Origin: Nitrosospira multiformis
Lineage (GTDB): Bacteria > Pseudomonadota > Gammaproteobacteria > Burkholderiales > Nitrosomonadaceae
DNA length: 64,000 nucleotides
NCBI RefSeq assembly: GCF_003050865.1
Contig: NZ_QAOK01000004.1
Span: 104,471-168,470, forward strand
Direction: 5' to 3'
In this document: positions 1 through 11,500 of the stretch, piece by piece
Layout of the letters: every line of letters begins with the position of its first letter
Position numbering within the stretch: the stretch's first letter is position 1
Program-made: the position numbers and the translations under genes
The notes under the pieces: generated by a model
Databases searched by the model: none
What the model was told of the DNA's origin: nothing
The model's input: only the letters and a program-made list of their open reading frames with translations

Positions 1-104
1 TGCGCCAGCAGTAATGCAGGGTAGCCATAGACTCCAAGCACGATATCCCAGAGGGGGCGGTCGTCTTCTATCTGCTTGGGTGTGTTCATGGAATCTTGGG
101 TCAT
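1..104 (-). CDS. Partial gene, N-terminus only; possibly a SAM-dependent methyltransferase
   Basis: Only the first 34 or so codons are inside the window; the gene runs off the left edge. The ATG at 104 follows a GAGG Shine-Dalgarno sequence about 8 bases upstream, and a second in-frame ATG lies at 89. The visible residues end in a WDIVLGVYGYPALLLA stretch. From memory this resembles the start of the dimerisation domain of O-methyltransferase-type proteins, but the fragment is too short to be sure. It lies 39 bp downstream of the SRPBCC gene on the same strand, so the two are probably co-transcribed. The gene itself is well supported; the function is a weak inference. Confidence 0.5.
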   Translation of the reverse strand, partial: MTQDSMNTPKQIEDDRPLWDIVLGVYGYPALLLA

Positions 105-143
105 TGCAGGTTCCTCGTGCGGGAATGATGGAGGCACATTAGC

Positions 144-638
144 TCATGCGCCTGGTTCGCTTTCCACCAGGCGCTTTATATTTTGTACCGTTCGTTCCGC
201 GCCGCCCTGCACCGCGGTCCTGATCATTGGTTCAAATGGGCGCATTACCATCTGGATCTCGAGTAATTCGAACTTAAAAAAAAGCCTGGTTGAGCCTGAA
301 TTCTGCTCGTCCTGCAACTCGTAGATGCAGCGAAAGGGGTCGGAGATGCCCGCGAATGCCAGACGGCGATGGGGCTCATAAATCGTAATCCTGAACTTTG
401 ACTCCGAACGATGTCCCTGGTCAACACGCACCTGCCGCGCGATGGTTCCGAGGCAGACCGGACCATCGGTGATTTGCTCGAGTTCCTTCACCTCCGGTGA
501 CCACCTGGGGTAGTTCAAAAAGAGATTTTCACCGATAAATTGGAATGCCTGTCGCGCTGGACATTCAAGAAGAATGCTCGCCTTGCCCACTACTGGCTCG
601 GAGGGGCCCAGGTTGAACATCGATCCTAAATTGAACAT
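144..638 (-). CDS. SRPBCC (START-like/polyketide cyclase) family protein
   Basis: 164 residues, cytoplasmic, with no signal peptide. The sequence pattern fits the helix-grip SRPBCC fold: an opening strand (ASILLECPARQAFQFI), a loop with YPRWSPEV, alternating strands in the middle (FRITIYEPHRRLAF) and a long C-terminal helix (TAVQGGAERTVQNIKRLVE). Such proteins bind a hydrophobic ligand in a cavity; the ligand here is unknown. The start at 638 has a strong GGGAGGAG ribosome site. The N-terminus carries a small tandem duplication (MFNLGS then MFNLGP), so the second Met could also be used. It lies 111 bp downstream of the SDR gene and 39 bp upstream of the partial gene, suggesting one transcription unit. 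Confidence 0.75.
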   Translation of the reverse strand: MFNLGSMFNLGPSEPVVGKASILLECPARQAFQFIGENLFLNYPRWSPEVKELEQITDGPVCLGTIARQVRVDQGHRSESKFRITIYEPHRRLAFAGISDPFRCIYELQDEQNSGSTRLFFKFELLEIQMVMRPFEPMIRTAVQGGAERTVQNIKRLVESEPGA

Positions 639-749
639 CTCGTCTCCTCCCTTCCATCTCGAGACGGAATTTATACATCCTGTTGAGCAGTACTATTCCT
701 GCGATGCCTATCATATCAGGAGAAACTGCCCACGTTTCGCAGTTATTCT

Positions 750-1670
750 CTAGCTGTTTACGATATTGCCGCCATTGGGATGCAGCACCTGTCCGGACAT
801 GTAGGAGCAGTCCTGAGAGGCCAGAAAGACATAACAAGGAGCGACTTCATCAGGTTGTCCCGGGCGTTTCATCGGGACATTCTTTCCAAAATCGCCGACT
901 TTATCCGGAGGAAAAGTGGCAGGTATCAGCGGAGTCCATATTGGACCGGGGGCAACCGCATTTACGTGTATTCCCTGTTCGATCAACTGGAGGGACAGGG
1001 AGCGGGTAAACGCGACAATTGCACCCTTGGTTGCGGAGTAATCAACCAAGTGGGGACTTCCCTTGTAGGCGGTGACAGAGGTGGTGTTGATGATGCGCGC
1101 TCCCTTCTTCAAATGCGGGAGTACAGCCTTCACCATATGGAACATTGAAAATATGTTCGTGCGGAAGGTTTTCTCGAGCTGCGCGCTATCGATATCGAGA
1201 ATGTTTTCCTGAACATGCTGCTCGGCCGAGTTATTCACAAGTATTTCGACATGATGGAATGTGGAAATCGTTTTTTCCACTACCTCGGTGCAGAATTTTT
1301 CGTCTCCCACGTCGCCCGCTATTAAAATGCATTTTCTTCCACACTTCTCGACTTCTTCTTTGGTACGTTGAGCATCTTCATGCTCGTCGAGATATACGAT
1401 TGTAATATCCGCCCCTTCCTTTGCGAAAGCAATGGCGATAGATCGTCCAATGCCGCTATCTCCCCCGGTAATGATCGCAACTTTTGACTCCAGTTTGCCG
1501 CTTCCGTGGTATTCCTCCATTGTCGAGTCGGGTTGAGGCGTCATCTCCGTTTCCAGCCCGGGCTGGCGTGGTTGATGCTGTTTTGGAATGTCACTGCCTT
1601 TTTCCTCGTATTTCTCGGTCTCATTGGCCATGGCTCTCTCGCTGATCTGGTTAGGCCCGTATCCGGACAT
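750..1670 (-). CDS. SDR family oxidoreductase (stress-type, YghA/GSP39-like)
   Basis: 306-residue classical short-chain dehydrogenase/reductase with an N-terminal extension of about 60 polar residues, as in the bacterial general-stress SDR group. The Rossmann motif TGGDSGIG lies at residues 68-75, an NNSAE motif near 146-150 replaces the usual NNAG, and the catalytic Ser198, Tyr211 and Lys215 (YSATK) are all present. It is therefore probably an active NAD(P)(H)-dependent oxidoreductase; the substrate cannot be read from sequence. The start at 1670 follows a GGGAGG site. It is the first gene of a minus-strand run that continues into the SRPBCC gene. Confidence 0.88.
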   Translation of the reverse strand: MSGYGPNQISERAMANETEKYEEKGSDIPKQHQPRQPGLETEMTPQPDSTMEEYHGSGKLESKVAIITGGDSGIGRSIAIAFAKEGADITIVYLDEHEDAQRTKEEVEKCGRKCILIAGDVGDEKFCTEVVEKTISTFHHVEILVNNSAEQHVQENILDIDSAQLEKTFRTNIFSMFHMVKAVLPHLKKGARIINTTSVTAYKGSPHLVDYSATKGAIVAFTRSLSLQLIEQGIHVNAVAPGPIWTPLIPATFPPDKVGDFGKNVPMKRPGQPDEVAPCYVFLASQDCSYMSGQVLHPNGGNIVNS

Positions 1671-1909
1671 GTTGTCCTCCCGATTGTTGGGCGATTTGTG
1701 GTTCTTTTCGATAATCTGGTTAATGAGTAGCAGACAAGATCAGGCTATTGACGCTTTTCTTACCATGCTTGTCATTCCCCAGAAAATAGTCATTTTCTGC
1801 AGTTGTGATTTTTACTCCCTTCGCTTCCCCCTAAAACCCGAAAGACTCCCTGAGCGGGGAGCGAGTAAGGTAAGCAGGGGAGACAGTCATCTCAGAATAT
1901 TTCTTCGTA

Positions 1910-3907
1910 TTACTTTGATCTGGACGCCTTGGGATGATCCTCGCCTTTCTTATCTTTGACTCCAGCCGCGCGCTTCGCCGGCGTTTCCACTGAAGCGATC
2001 AACGCCCTGCAATTGGCATCCTCGGCCAGTCCGGTTTCAAGGGTCGGGATGAGTGCTGCTAAAGGTGTTGCCAGAACCCCCAGTATGACCGCTGCCCCCG
2101 CGCGTATGGCCAATATCTTGTCGGGAAGGATTATAGGATCCTTGAAAGTGCCTTCTATGTGAATAGGGGTGCGAAGGCTCAGGATGCTGACATCTTTGGC
2201 TTGGGGAGACAGTTTCATGTCAATCTTTTCTTCAGCGAGGCTTATCTGTCCTTCAGCGACAATCTTGGTATCGGTCGTGTCGATGACGAAAGCTTTGCTG
2301 CTCATGATGCCTTTCTTGATATCAAAGTCGATTACCCCGCACCTTACCGGCACGTTTTTGTCTCCGGCAAACAGGAGCTTAATGATCTGGCCCCCATCAA
2401 GTCCGATCACTTCCAGCAACAGCTTGCTGATCTGGCCGCCTGACATGATCAGCCCAAAGTCGCCGTTGGCCGAAGCCAGCAGCGCACCGACGGACTTGCC
2501 GTGACTTTTGATATCCATTGCCCCGCCGATCAGACCCGTGCTGCTCTTCGTGATTTCAAGCTTGGGAAAGAGTTTCGGCAGTTGCAGTCGCTTGACCGCA
2601 ATCTTGATTTCTCCCTTGGGTACTTCCGGGCGCGTGTTGATTGTGATATTCGAAATGATATTCCCACCTGCCACCGCAAAGTTGGCGGGGGCCAGGGTCA
2701 GAAGTCCATTGTCTACTTTCAGGTGGCTTACGAGATGCTCCACCGGCAACTCCTTGTTGCGGATTGATTCACCCCTGAATTTTATGTCGGCATCCATCGC
2801 CTGAAGACCTTCTACTCCAAACTCCTTATCCGGCAGAATTCGACCTTTCTGGGCCTTTGCCGAAGCTTTCTTTTTCTGTTTTTCCGCTGGGGTGTCCTGC
2901 GGTTGCGGCCCGCGTCGAGCTCCAATAAAACCTTGCAAATCGCTCAGGTCCAGTACTTTGGATACCATGTCGCCGCGAAGGAGCGGCCGCTCGCCTCCCG
3001 TGTCGAATACGATATCGCCGCCAAGATCGCTGTTGCCCACCTTTCCGGAAAATCCCTTCATGGACCACTCCGTATCGTGGTGCAACATCCTTCCGGAAAT
3101 GTGGTACGGTGGGGAGGGGAAAATAACGATGCCGGTTACTGGGTAGAGTGCAGATAAATCCTCCCCGTGTAAGTCCAGCTTCAGGTCCACTTCCGCCATC
3201 TCGGCGAGCCCTTTGATGGTTCCGTCTGCACTTGCGCGCGTTGTTCCGACCTCGGCACTCGCTTTGATCGGATAGGGAACAGCCTTATCTGCAAGCGACA
3301 TTATCTTGCCGCCTTGCGCTCGCGCTGTGAATTTCAGGTCGGTAAATTTACCTTCCGCTGCCACATGAAGGGGCAATTCTCTGGCATCCACCGCTGGATC
3401 CGTGAATATATCGGCTGCTATATCTGTCTTGGTCTTCGGATCGCGGAAGAGGACTTTTCCCTGGTCCAGGGTGAATTGGCCAATTTGAGGCAGTTCCATC
3501 TTCTTTTTTTCTTCTTTTTTCAGGTCCCAATTTCGCTTTCCATCCATGCTTTTTTCCAGGAGTACCCGAGGGCGCGTAATGGAGAGCTCGGGCAACACGA
3601 TGTCGCCGGACAGGAGGTCCCATAGACTGATCCGTACCGCAACCTTATCCACGGCAACCATGGGTTGTTCGGTCCCCCACTCGGCATTCGCAAGCGAAAG
3701 TCCTTCAACACTGATGAGAGGATGGAGCGACAGATTTACATCGAGATTGCGAATCGTGAATTCACGGCCCGTCTTCTCCGTAACCTGTCGTTCAATAAAT
3801 GGTTTCAGCATATTCCAGTCGAACCATATGAAGAATGCGATGACAAGCAGCAGGAAGGCAATGCCGGAGACCGATAGTATTTGTCTGGTACGCACTCTCA
3901 TGGTCAC
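1910..3907 (-). CDS. AsmA family inner-membrane/periplasmic protein
   Basis: 665 residues. One N-terminal membrane segment (about residues 12-30) precedes a long periplasmic region with typical AsmA features: FTIRNLDVNLSLHPLISVEGL near the start, repeated beta-rich 'sequence-then-GDI' units, and a conserved C-terminal block near residues 440-600 (SNGDFGLIMSGGQISKLLLE, then LAEEKIDMKLSPQAKD). AsmA-like proteins belong to the repeat-beta-groove proteins implicated in phospholipid transfer to the outer membrane. Translation can begin at GTG 3907 or ATG 3901; neither has a strong ribosome site. A lysine-rich tail follows a hydrophobic patch near residues 600-625. It stands alone between the SDR gene and the Crp/Fnr gene, 240 bp and 193 bp from them. 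Confidence 0.85.
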   Translation of the reverse strand: MTMRVRTRQILSVSGIAFLLLVIAFFIWFDWNMLKPFIERQVTEKTGREFTIRNLDVNLSLHPLISVEGLSLANAEWGTEQPMVAVDKVAVRISLWDLLSGDIVLPELSITRPRVLLEKSMDGKRNWDLKKEEKKKMELPQIGQFTLDQGKVLFRDPKTKTDIAADIFTDPAVDARELPLHVAAEGKFTDLKFTARAQGGKIMSLADKAVPYPIKASAEVGTTRASADGTIKGLAEMAEVDLKLDLHGEDLSALYPVTGIVIFPSPPYHISGRMLHHDTEWSMKGFSGKVGNSDLGGDIVFDTGGERPLLRGDMVSKVLDLSDLQGFIGARRGPQPQDTPAEKQKKKASAKAQKGRILPDKEFGVEGLQAMDADIKFRGESIRNKELPVEHLVSHLKVDNGLLTLAPANFAVAGGNIISNITINTRPEVPKGEIKIAVKRLQLPKLFPKLEITKSSTGLIGGAMDIKSHGKSVGALLASANGDFGLIMSGGQISKLLLEVIGLDGGQIIKLLFAGDKNVPVRCGVIDFDIKKGIMSSKAFVIDTTDTKIVAEGQISLAEEKIDMKLSPQAKDVSILSLRTPIHIEGTFKDPIILPDKILAIRAGAAVILGVLATPLAALIPTLETGLAEDANCRALIASVETPAKRAAGVKDKKGEDHPKASRSK

Positions 3908-4100
3908 GGCGGGTTTCTGACCCGAAGCAGAAGAAGATGGTCATGATACTTCTGCCCATACAACGGTTCGGTACGTCAGCGCACACTGGAAGGCAGCGAG
4001 TACCTGCAACCAAGTGCGGATTTGGGTTGCCACACGGAAATGAGATAAATGCGGTAGGGAGACGCAGAACTCGAGGCGAAGGAGGAGAAAAGGCCGCTAG

Positions 4101-4823
4101 TCAGGATTTTTTTACGTCGCGAAACAGGCGCTCAAACTCCTTCTTGACGACGTCATAGCACTCGCAGACATGTCCCTGCAGCCCCGCACGGTTGAGGACG
4201 GTAATATGTCCTCGGCGGTAGCGAATGATTTCGGCTTGCTGCAACTTGCCAGCGGCCTCGGTAATGCCCTCACGGCGCACACCCAGCATACTGGCGATGA
4301 GTTCCTGAGTCATGACCAGTTCTTGGGAGTTCAATCGATCGAGCGTCAGCAGCAACCAGCGGCACAACTGCTGTTCGATCGTGTGATGTCGGTTGCATAC
4401 GGCGGTTTGGGAGATCTGTGTTATGAGCGCCTGGGTATAGCGCAGCAATACGCGCTGCAGCGGGCCTCCCTGATTGAACTCCTGCAGCAGGAGAGGGCCC
4501 TTCAGACGGTAACAGTAGCCAGCCGTCTGAACCGTTGCCCAGGTAGGCGTGTTCTCGCCGCCCATGAACAACGAGATGCCCAGCATACCCTCATTCCCTA
4601 CGCCAGCGACTTCTGACGATGAACCATTTTCCAGAATATAGTGCAGGGAAATGATGGCCGACGTAGGAAAATAGACGTAGGAAAGGCGTCCTCCTGATTC
4701 GCACAGCACGTCGCCAAGTGGCATATGAATCAGTTCCAGATGGGGTTTCAGACGTTCGAGTTCAGCCGGGGACAGAGCGGCTAGAAGGTGGTTTTGGTTG
4801 AACTGTGTGGGGGGACTTTGCAT
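4101..4823 (-). CDS. Crp/Fnr family transcriptional regulator
   Basis: 240 residues. The N-terminal cyclic-nucleotide-binding-like jelly roll (about residues 20-135) contains the family block YVYFPTSAIISLHY and VGNEGMLGISLFMG. A C-terminal winged helix (about 155-225) includes MTQELIASMLGVRREGIT as the recognition helix region. It has no cysteine cluster for an Fe-S centre, so it is not an Fnr oxygen sensor of the classical kind; the effector is unknown. It is transcribed away from the cyclic glucan synthase gene that starts 690 bp away. A paralogue lacking the DNA-binding half lies at the other end of that gene. No good ribosome site is seen before the ATG. Confidence 0.85.
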   Translation of the reverse strand: MQSPPTQFNQNHLLAALSPAELERLKPHLELIHMPLGDVLCESGGRLSYVYFPTSAIISLHYILENGSSSEVAGVGNEGMLGISLFMGGENTPTWATVQTAGYCYRLKGPLLLQEFNQGGPLQRVLLRYTQALITQISQTAVCNRHHTIEQQLCRWLLLTLDRLNSQELVMTQELIASMLGVRREGITEAAGKLQQAEIIRYRRGHITVLNRAGLQGHVCECYDVVKKEFERLFRDVKKS

Positions 4824-5513
4824 CCGCTAGTAGAGAGAAAGTCTTATGATAGTCGGGTGCGGCGGCCTGGGTATGCTGAAAGAAACATAAATGCTTCAGA
4901 AGATTTCACAGGCGAGTTTCAGAGGTTTGCGGCTGCAAGATACCCGTTCAGACCTATGATAGCATTTCTTTCCAGGAGATCCCGATGCGCGCGGCGAGGT
5001 TTGAGTATTCCATTTTACCAGTGGCCATATTGTGCGCTAGCGTACATACTACGGATGAGTTATCCGTTTATCATTTTCCTGCTTGAAAAAATGCCTGCAT
5101 TGACGGCTGTGATCTGCCTCGAAAAGACGTTTGCATCGTTCAAGCCGGTTTCTTTATACATCGACCCGATATCCAGAGAGAATTGCAAGAGGACTTGGGA
5201 TTGGAAATTGTAACGATGTCCTGTGAAATCCCCGTAATAATTTCATGCGGCGCCATCCCAGCGCGGTAACAGGCCCTGTGAAGACACCGGATAGAGAAGG
5301 TGTCAGGCAATACTTCCAGAATCGCTCTTTCGCTTTTCTTTTAACCACGCCGGTTCCGGAAAGCGCTGCCAATTCCAGGAGGTCTGAGGCATGAACTTCC
5401 GGTACCCAAAGAACAGGACGGGAGCAGAATGTCATGTGGCGCAGCCCTTCCATCTGAAGGGCAGGCGATTTTAATTTCGCTGCTGACCGGACACAGTCTG
5501 GAGAATATCCCAA
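4824..5513. other. 690-bp intergenic region between a Crp/Fnr gene and ndvB
   Basis: Divergent spacer that must hold the promoters of both neighbours. Open frames here are short and lack family features. The only translation signal that stands out is an AGGAGG site before an ATG at 5391, described separately. I see no tRNA, repeat or clear terminator. Confidence 0.5.
5391..5474 (+). CDS. Possible 27-codon leader ORF upstream of ndvB
   Basis: An ATG at 5391 is preceded by a strong AGGAGG sequence at about 12 bases, and the frame closes with TAA at 5472. The frame is the same as that of the downstream ndvB, whose TTG start lies 40 bases after the stop. The peptide (beginning MNFRYPKNRTG) has no recognisable signal or family. 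It could be a translated leader that affects ndvB expression or simply chance. Confidence 0.2.
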   Translation: MNFRYPKNRTGAECHVAQPFHLKGRRF

Positions 5514-8500
5514 TTGAACGCTAAAGGCACCCCTGTTTCTGAATTTTTGAGTTCGGCTACCGCGCGGTTTCGCAATATCGGAAAGCCGCGTATTCCACTG
5601 AGTGAAGAACTTCCCCTGCGGTCCGAACTGTTCGGTGCAGATCAGATGGAGCTTTACGGTGGCATACTTGCGGCTTCACACGAGTTATCGTCGGCGCGCG
5701 GCACCGATCAGTTACTGGCCAGGCTGGATGAGAACGAGGCAACGCTATTCAATATCTGCCGTGTGCTGACCGAGGCAGTCATGGCGGATAAGCTGCTCAC
5801 TCCTGCAGGGGAGTGGCTCTACGACAATTTTTACCTCATTGAGGATCAGATTCGCACCGCCAAGCGTCACCTTCCCAAAAGCTATAGCCGCGAATTACCC
5901 CTCCTTGCCAAGGGAACATCCGCCAATCTCCCCCGTGTATACGATATAGCATTGCAAGCCATATCGCACGGGGACGGGAGAGTGGATACAGAGAGCCTCA
6001 GACGCTTCGTAACCGCGTACCAGTCGGTTGTCAATCTGCAACTGGGCGAACTATGGGCGATACCGATCATGCTGCGGCTATCGCTGATCGAAAATCTCCG
6101 GCGCGTCGGCGTGCATGTGGCAGCGGGCCGAACAGACCGCAATCTCGCTGATACCTGGGCAGATGAAATCATCCGGGTGGCGTCAAAAGACCCGAAAAGT
6201 CTTGTTCTCGTCATTGCAGATATGGCGCGGTCGAATCCCCCCATGACAACCCCGTTCATTTCGGAACTGGTGCGCCGATTGCAGGGGCAGGGACCAGCCC
6301 TGGCGTTTCCGTTGACCTGGATCGAGCAGCGACTGGCCGAATCAAACCAGACGATCGACCAGCTGGTGCAATTGGGAAACCAGCAGCAGGCTGCCGATCA
6401 GGTTTCCATCTCGAACAGTATCAACAGCTTGCGGACGCTGGGCGCCATAGACTGGCGCGAATTCGTCGAAACCACCAGCGTTGTGGAACAGACCCTCCGG
6501 GAAGATCCAGGCGGAATCTATGCGGAGATGGATTTCGCCAGCCGCGACCACTACCGGCATGCGGTGGAGCGATTGGCCAAGGCAGGCCCTCTTTCGGAAG
6601 TTGACGTGGCCCGGACAGCACTTCGCCTGGCGCGTGAGGCAGCGACAAGTACCGTCGAGGAGAACGTTAAGGAGCATGTCGGATTTTACCTGACGGACGA
6701 TGGGCTCGCTGATCTTGAGGAAGCGATAAAGGTCCACTGGTCGCTGCGTGAACAATTCTGGCGCGCAACCCGCAAATACCCGCTTTTCTGGTATCTCAGC
6801 AGCATCGCATTAGTCACGCTGGGTCTGACGGGCACCCTGCTGACCGAAGCGCTCGAGGATGGTGCAAGTGGATGGCTGTCAGGTCTTGTTGGGGTGCTCG
6901 CACTGTTTGCGATGAGTCAGCTGGCGGTGGCACTGGTCAATTGGGCGAGTCCTTTTCTGGTGAAACCTCATCTGCTGCCGCGAATGGATTTCTCCAACGG
7001 CATTCCCTCCACATTTCAAACGCTGGTCGTGGTTCCAACCATGTTGTCGCGGGAATCGGAAGTCGCGGCCCTGGTGGAGGCGCTTGAAGTCCGGTTCTTG
7101 GCAAATCAGGACGAGAATGTCTATTTCGGTTTGCTCACCGATTTCATGGATGCGAATCAGGAAACGCTTCCCGAAGATGACTCCTTATTGAGAATCGCCC
7201 GCACGGGCATCGAGGATCTCAACCGGAAGTATGGGAGCCATATTGCAGGTGACATGATCGGTGGTACGAATGGCGCTCCGGAAGCGTCAGCGCAGAAACA
7301 GGAAACACGGTTTTTTTTGTTCCATCGCCCTCGCTGCTGGAATCCGCAAGAGGGAGTGTGGATGGGTCATGAGCGCAAGCGCGGAAAACTGGCGGACTTG
7401 AATACGCTCCTGCGTGGCGAGGGAGAGGAAGCATTTTCCATCGTGGTGGGCAATACGGATTTGCTTGCCAATATCAAGTACGTCATCACCCTCGATACCG
7501 ATACCCAATTACCGCGGGAGATCGCCCATCAGTTTGTCGGAGCGATGGCGCACCCCTTGAACCGGCCACGCCTCAAGAGGACCGGCGGGAAGGCTGTGGT
7601 AACGGAAGGCTACGGCATTCTGCAGCCCCGGGTGGCGGTGACATTATCGAGCACCAACCGGTCCCGGTATGCATGGCTATTTGGTGGTGAAGCAGGCATC
7701 GATCCATATACGCGGGTTGTTTCGGACGTATACCAGGATTTATTCTACGAAGGTTCCTTTGTCGGTAAAGGGATCTACGACGTGGATGCGTTCGAGCAAT
7801 CGGTCTGCCGGCGTTTTCCCGAGAACAGGATTTTAAGCCATGATCTTCTGGAAGGCTGCTACGCTCGCGCAGGCCTGTTGAGCGATGTGCAGTTGTATGA
7901 GCAATTCCCATCGCGTTACAGCGCGGATGTAAGCCGTCGCCACCGGTGGATACGGGGAGATTGGCAACTGGCGAGCTGGTTGCTCGCCAAGGTTCCCGGC
8001 CCCGCCGGAAGTTATCAGCCAAACCCGCTTTCCATCCTGTCGAGATGGAAGCTGACGGATAACCTCCGGCGCAGTCTTGTACCGGTAGCCCTGCTGCTGC
8101 TTCTGCTGGTGGGTTGGCTGGCGCTCGACAATGCATGGTTCTGGACACTGGTTGTGGTCGGCACGGTCGTTATTCCGAGTGCTATTACCCTGGCCTCCGA
8201 TCTGCTGAAGAGACAGGCCGAAGCGCCTCTGCGCTCTCACATCGTCACTACGATGCGCACTGGCGGGCGGCATTTCGCGCAAAACCTGTTTGGGCTGGCC
8301 TGTCTCCCGTACGAGGCTTATTTCAGCCTCGATGCGATACTGCGCACCCATGTGCGACTCTTCCTCACACACCGCCGGCTTCTTGAATGGACTCCTTCCC
8401 ATCTTGTGGAACATGAATATGATTCGACGAATAGATGGAGTGGCCTCGGCACTTCCTTCAGGGCGATGTGGATAGCGCCGGCGGCTGCGGTAGCAGCAGG

Positions 8501-11500
8501 CGCGGGAATGATAGTGGTTGCTCCCGTGGCGCTGATTCCGGCCTTGCCCATACTGCTTTTGTGGACGGCAGCGCCATTTATTGCCTGGTGGATAAGCCAG
8601 CCTCTTCCGCTGCGCAGCACGGAGTTAAGCAAGGGGCAACTCCACTTTTTACGTCAGACTTCGCGCCGCACGTGGTATTTCTTCGAAACTTTCGTCGGTC
8701 CTGAGAATAACTGGCTGCCGCCTGATAATTTTCAGGAGCACCCCGTGGCGACTGTCGCGCACAGGACATCGCCAACCAACATGGGATTGGCGCTGCTCGC
8801 AAATGTGACTGCCTATGACTTCGGCTACATTGGCCCATTGCAACTCATCGAGAGGACCGAAAACACGCTCGAATCGATGGAAGCCCTGGAACGGCATGCC
8901 GGCCATTTTTACAATTGGTACGATACGCAGACAAAAACTCCCTTGACGCGTTACGTATCGAGCGTGGACAGCGGTAATCTTGCAGGCCACCTATTGACAT
9001 TGCGTGCGGCGTTGATGGCAATAGCGGATAGGCCAGTCGTCCATGAAGAGTTATTTCCGGCTCTTGCCGATACTCTGCAGATTCTCGAGAGAACTCCTGG
9101 CTCCGAGGCTGCCAGTGCTCCTTTATCCCGGTTCGGAAAGGCGCTGGAGTTCGCAAGGGAAAGTTCCCCGCATACTTCTTTCAGACTGCATGCCGAACTG
9201 GATCGACTGGCGGCACTTTCCAGGGAAATCGCGCATGAGATCGAGAAAGCGCGCCGTGCTTCAACCGGGCAGGAAGCACATGAATGGGCAACGGCGTTAA
9301 ATCGGCAATGTGAGCGCGCTCTTGCTGAACTTGGCAGCCTCATACCGTCTGCCGCACTGGAGGACCGCGATGCACCCGCGGAGATCCCCTCCTTGCGACA
9401 ACTTGCAAACCAGGGCGGGGAGGCAGCGCGTGAACATCTGGCTGTTCTCGAACGCCTGGTCTTTCAGGCGGGAGAGATGGCGAAAATGGAGTATGGCTTC
9501 CTGTTCAACCCTGCGCAGCGGCAGCTTGCGATCGGGTACAACGTGGGTGAGCAGCGACGGGACGCCAGCTACTATGACCTGCTGGCCTCAGAGGCGCGAT
9601 TTACCAATTTTGTCGCCATTGCACAAGGCGAGTTGCCGCAGGAAAGCTGGTTTGCGCTGGGACGGATGCTTACAGCTCACAATGGGGAGACCGCTTTGCT
9701 CTCCTGGAGCGGCTCGATGTTCGAATACCTCATGCCGCTACTGGTAATGCCCACCTTTGAAAACACGCTTCTTGACCAGACCTGCAAGGCCGCTGTCAAC
9801 AGGCAGATTGCCTATGGGCGGGAGCGGGGGGTGCCCTGGGGTATTTCGGAATCCGGCTACAACGCTGTAGACGTTCAGTTCAACTATCAGTATCGGGCGT
9901 TCGGTGTGCCCGGCCTGGGCATCAAGCGCGGCCTGGGAGAAGACCTGGTCATTGCACCTTATGCATCCGCTCTGGCATTGATGGTTGCGCCGGAAGCCGC
10001 CTGCCGTAATCTGGAGGAGCTGGCCGCCCTGGATATGATGGGAAAATTCGGCTTTTACGAAGCGCTGGATTATACGCCCTCGCGACTTCGCCGGGGCGAG
10101 ACGGCCGCGATCGTGCGCTCATTCATGGCTCATCATCAGGGAATGAGTTTTCTTTCGCTCGCATACCTGCTGCTTAACCGGCCCATGCAGCGGCGGTTCG
10201 ATTCCGAACCCATATTCCAGGCAACCATGCTCCTGCTGCAGGAGAGAATTCCCAAGGCTACTGTCATACGTTCCCCCATCGCCGAGCTCCCCGATGTTCG
10301 GGTTATCAAGGAACTTCCGGAAATGCCGATCCGGCTGCTTTCAACCGCCAACACGCCCATTCCGGAAGTGCAGCTTCTCTCCAATGGCCGGTATCATGTC
10401 ATGGTGACCAACAGCGGAGCGGGAAGCAGCCGCTGGAAGGATCTGGCCATTACGCGCTGGCGGGAAGATGGAACCTGTGACTACTGGGGGAGCTTCTGTT
10501 ATTTGCGCGACGTTGCAAGCGGTGAGTTCTGGTCGAATACCTATCAGCCCGTGCTGAAAGAGCCAAAGCGTTACGGAGTGGTCTTTTCTGAAGGACGGGT
10601 CGAGTTCCGGCGGCGGGATCTGGATTTCGATACTCATACCGAGATTACCGTATCGCCCGAGGATGATATCGAACTGCGGCGAATTCGTATCACCAATCGC
10701 GCGTGGACGCGGCGGGAAATCGAGGTCACGTCTTATGCTGAGGTCGTGCTGGCGCCCGCAATGGCCGATGCCCAGGCGCCTGCCTTCGGCAATCTCTTTG
10801 TGCAAACGGAAATATTGGCGGACCGTCGCGCCATTTTATGCAGCAGGCGTCCTCGCTCCGAAAGCGACTCGGTGCCATGGATGTTCCATTTAATGACGGT
10901 GGATGGAGCCACTACTGAAGCGGCCTCTTATGAGACCGATCGCATGGCATTCATTGGCCGGGGAAACGATGTGTCTGCCCCGCAGGCGATGCTGAATGCA
11001 GGACTGCTGTCCGGCAACTCGGGTTCAGTGCTCGACCCGGTCGTTGCCATCCGCAAGAGGATGATGATAGAACCCGGGGAGTCGGCGATCGTGGATATTG
11101 TCACGGGCGCGGGAGATTCGCGGCACGCGGTCATGCATCTGGTAGAAAAGTACCAGGACCAGCATCTGAAAAATCGCGTTTTCGATCTTGCCTGGACTCA
11201 TAGCCTCGTTGTCCTGCGCCAGCTCAATGCGACTGAAACGGATGCACAGCTGTTCGGCCGCATGGCAGGCTCCATCCTGTATGCAAGTCCTTATCTGCGT
11301 GCTGACGAGGCGCTGCTGAGCAAGAACCGGCAGGGGCAATCGGGTTTATGGGGTTATGCCATTTCCGGCGACTTGCCTATTGTGTTGCTGCAGATCAACG
11401 ATATGGCAAATATTGACCTGGTACGCCAGTTGGTGCAGGCGCATGCCTACTGGCGCGTGAAAGGGATGGCGGTCGACCTGGTCATCTGGAACGAGGATCA

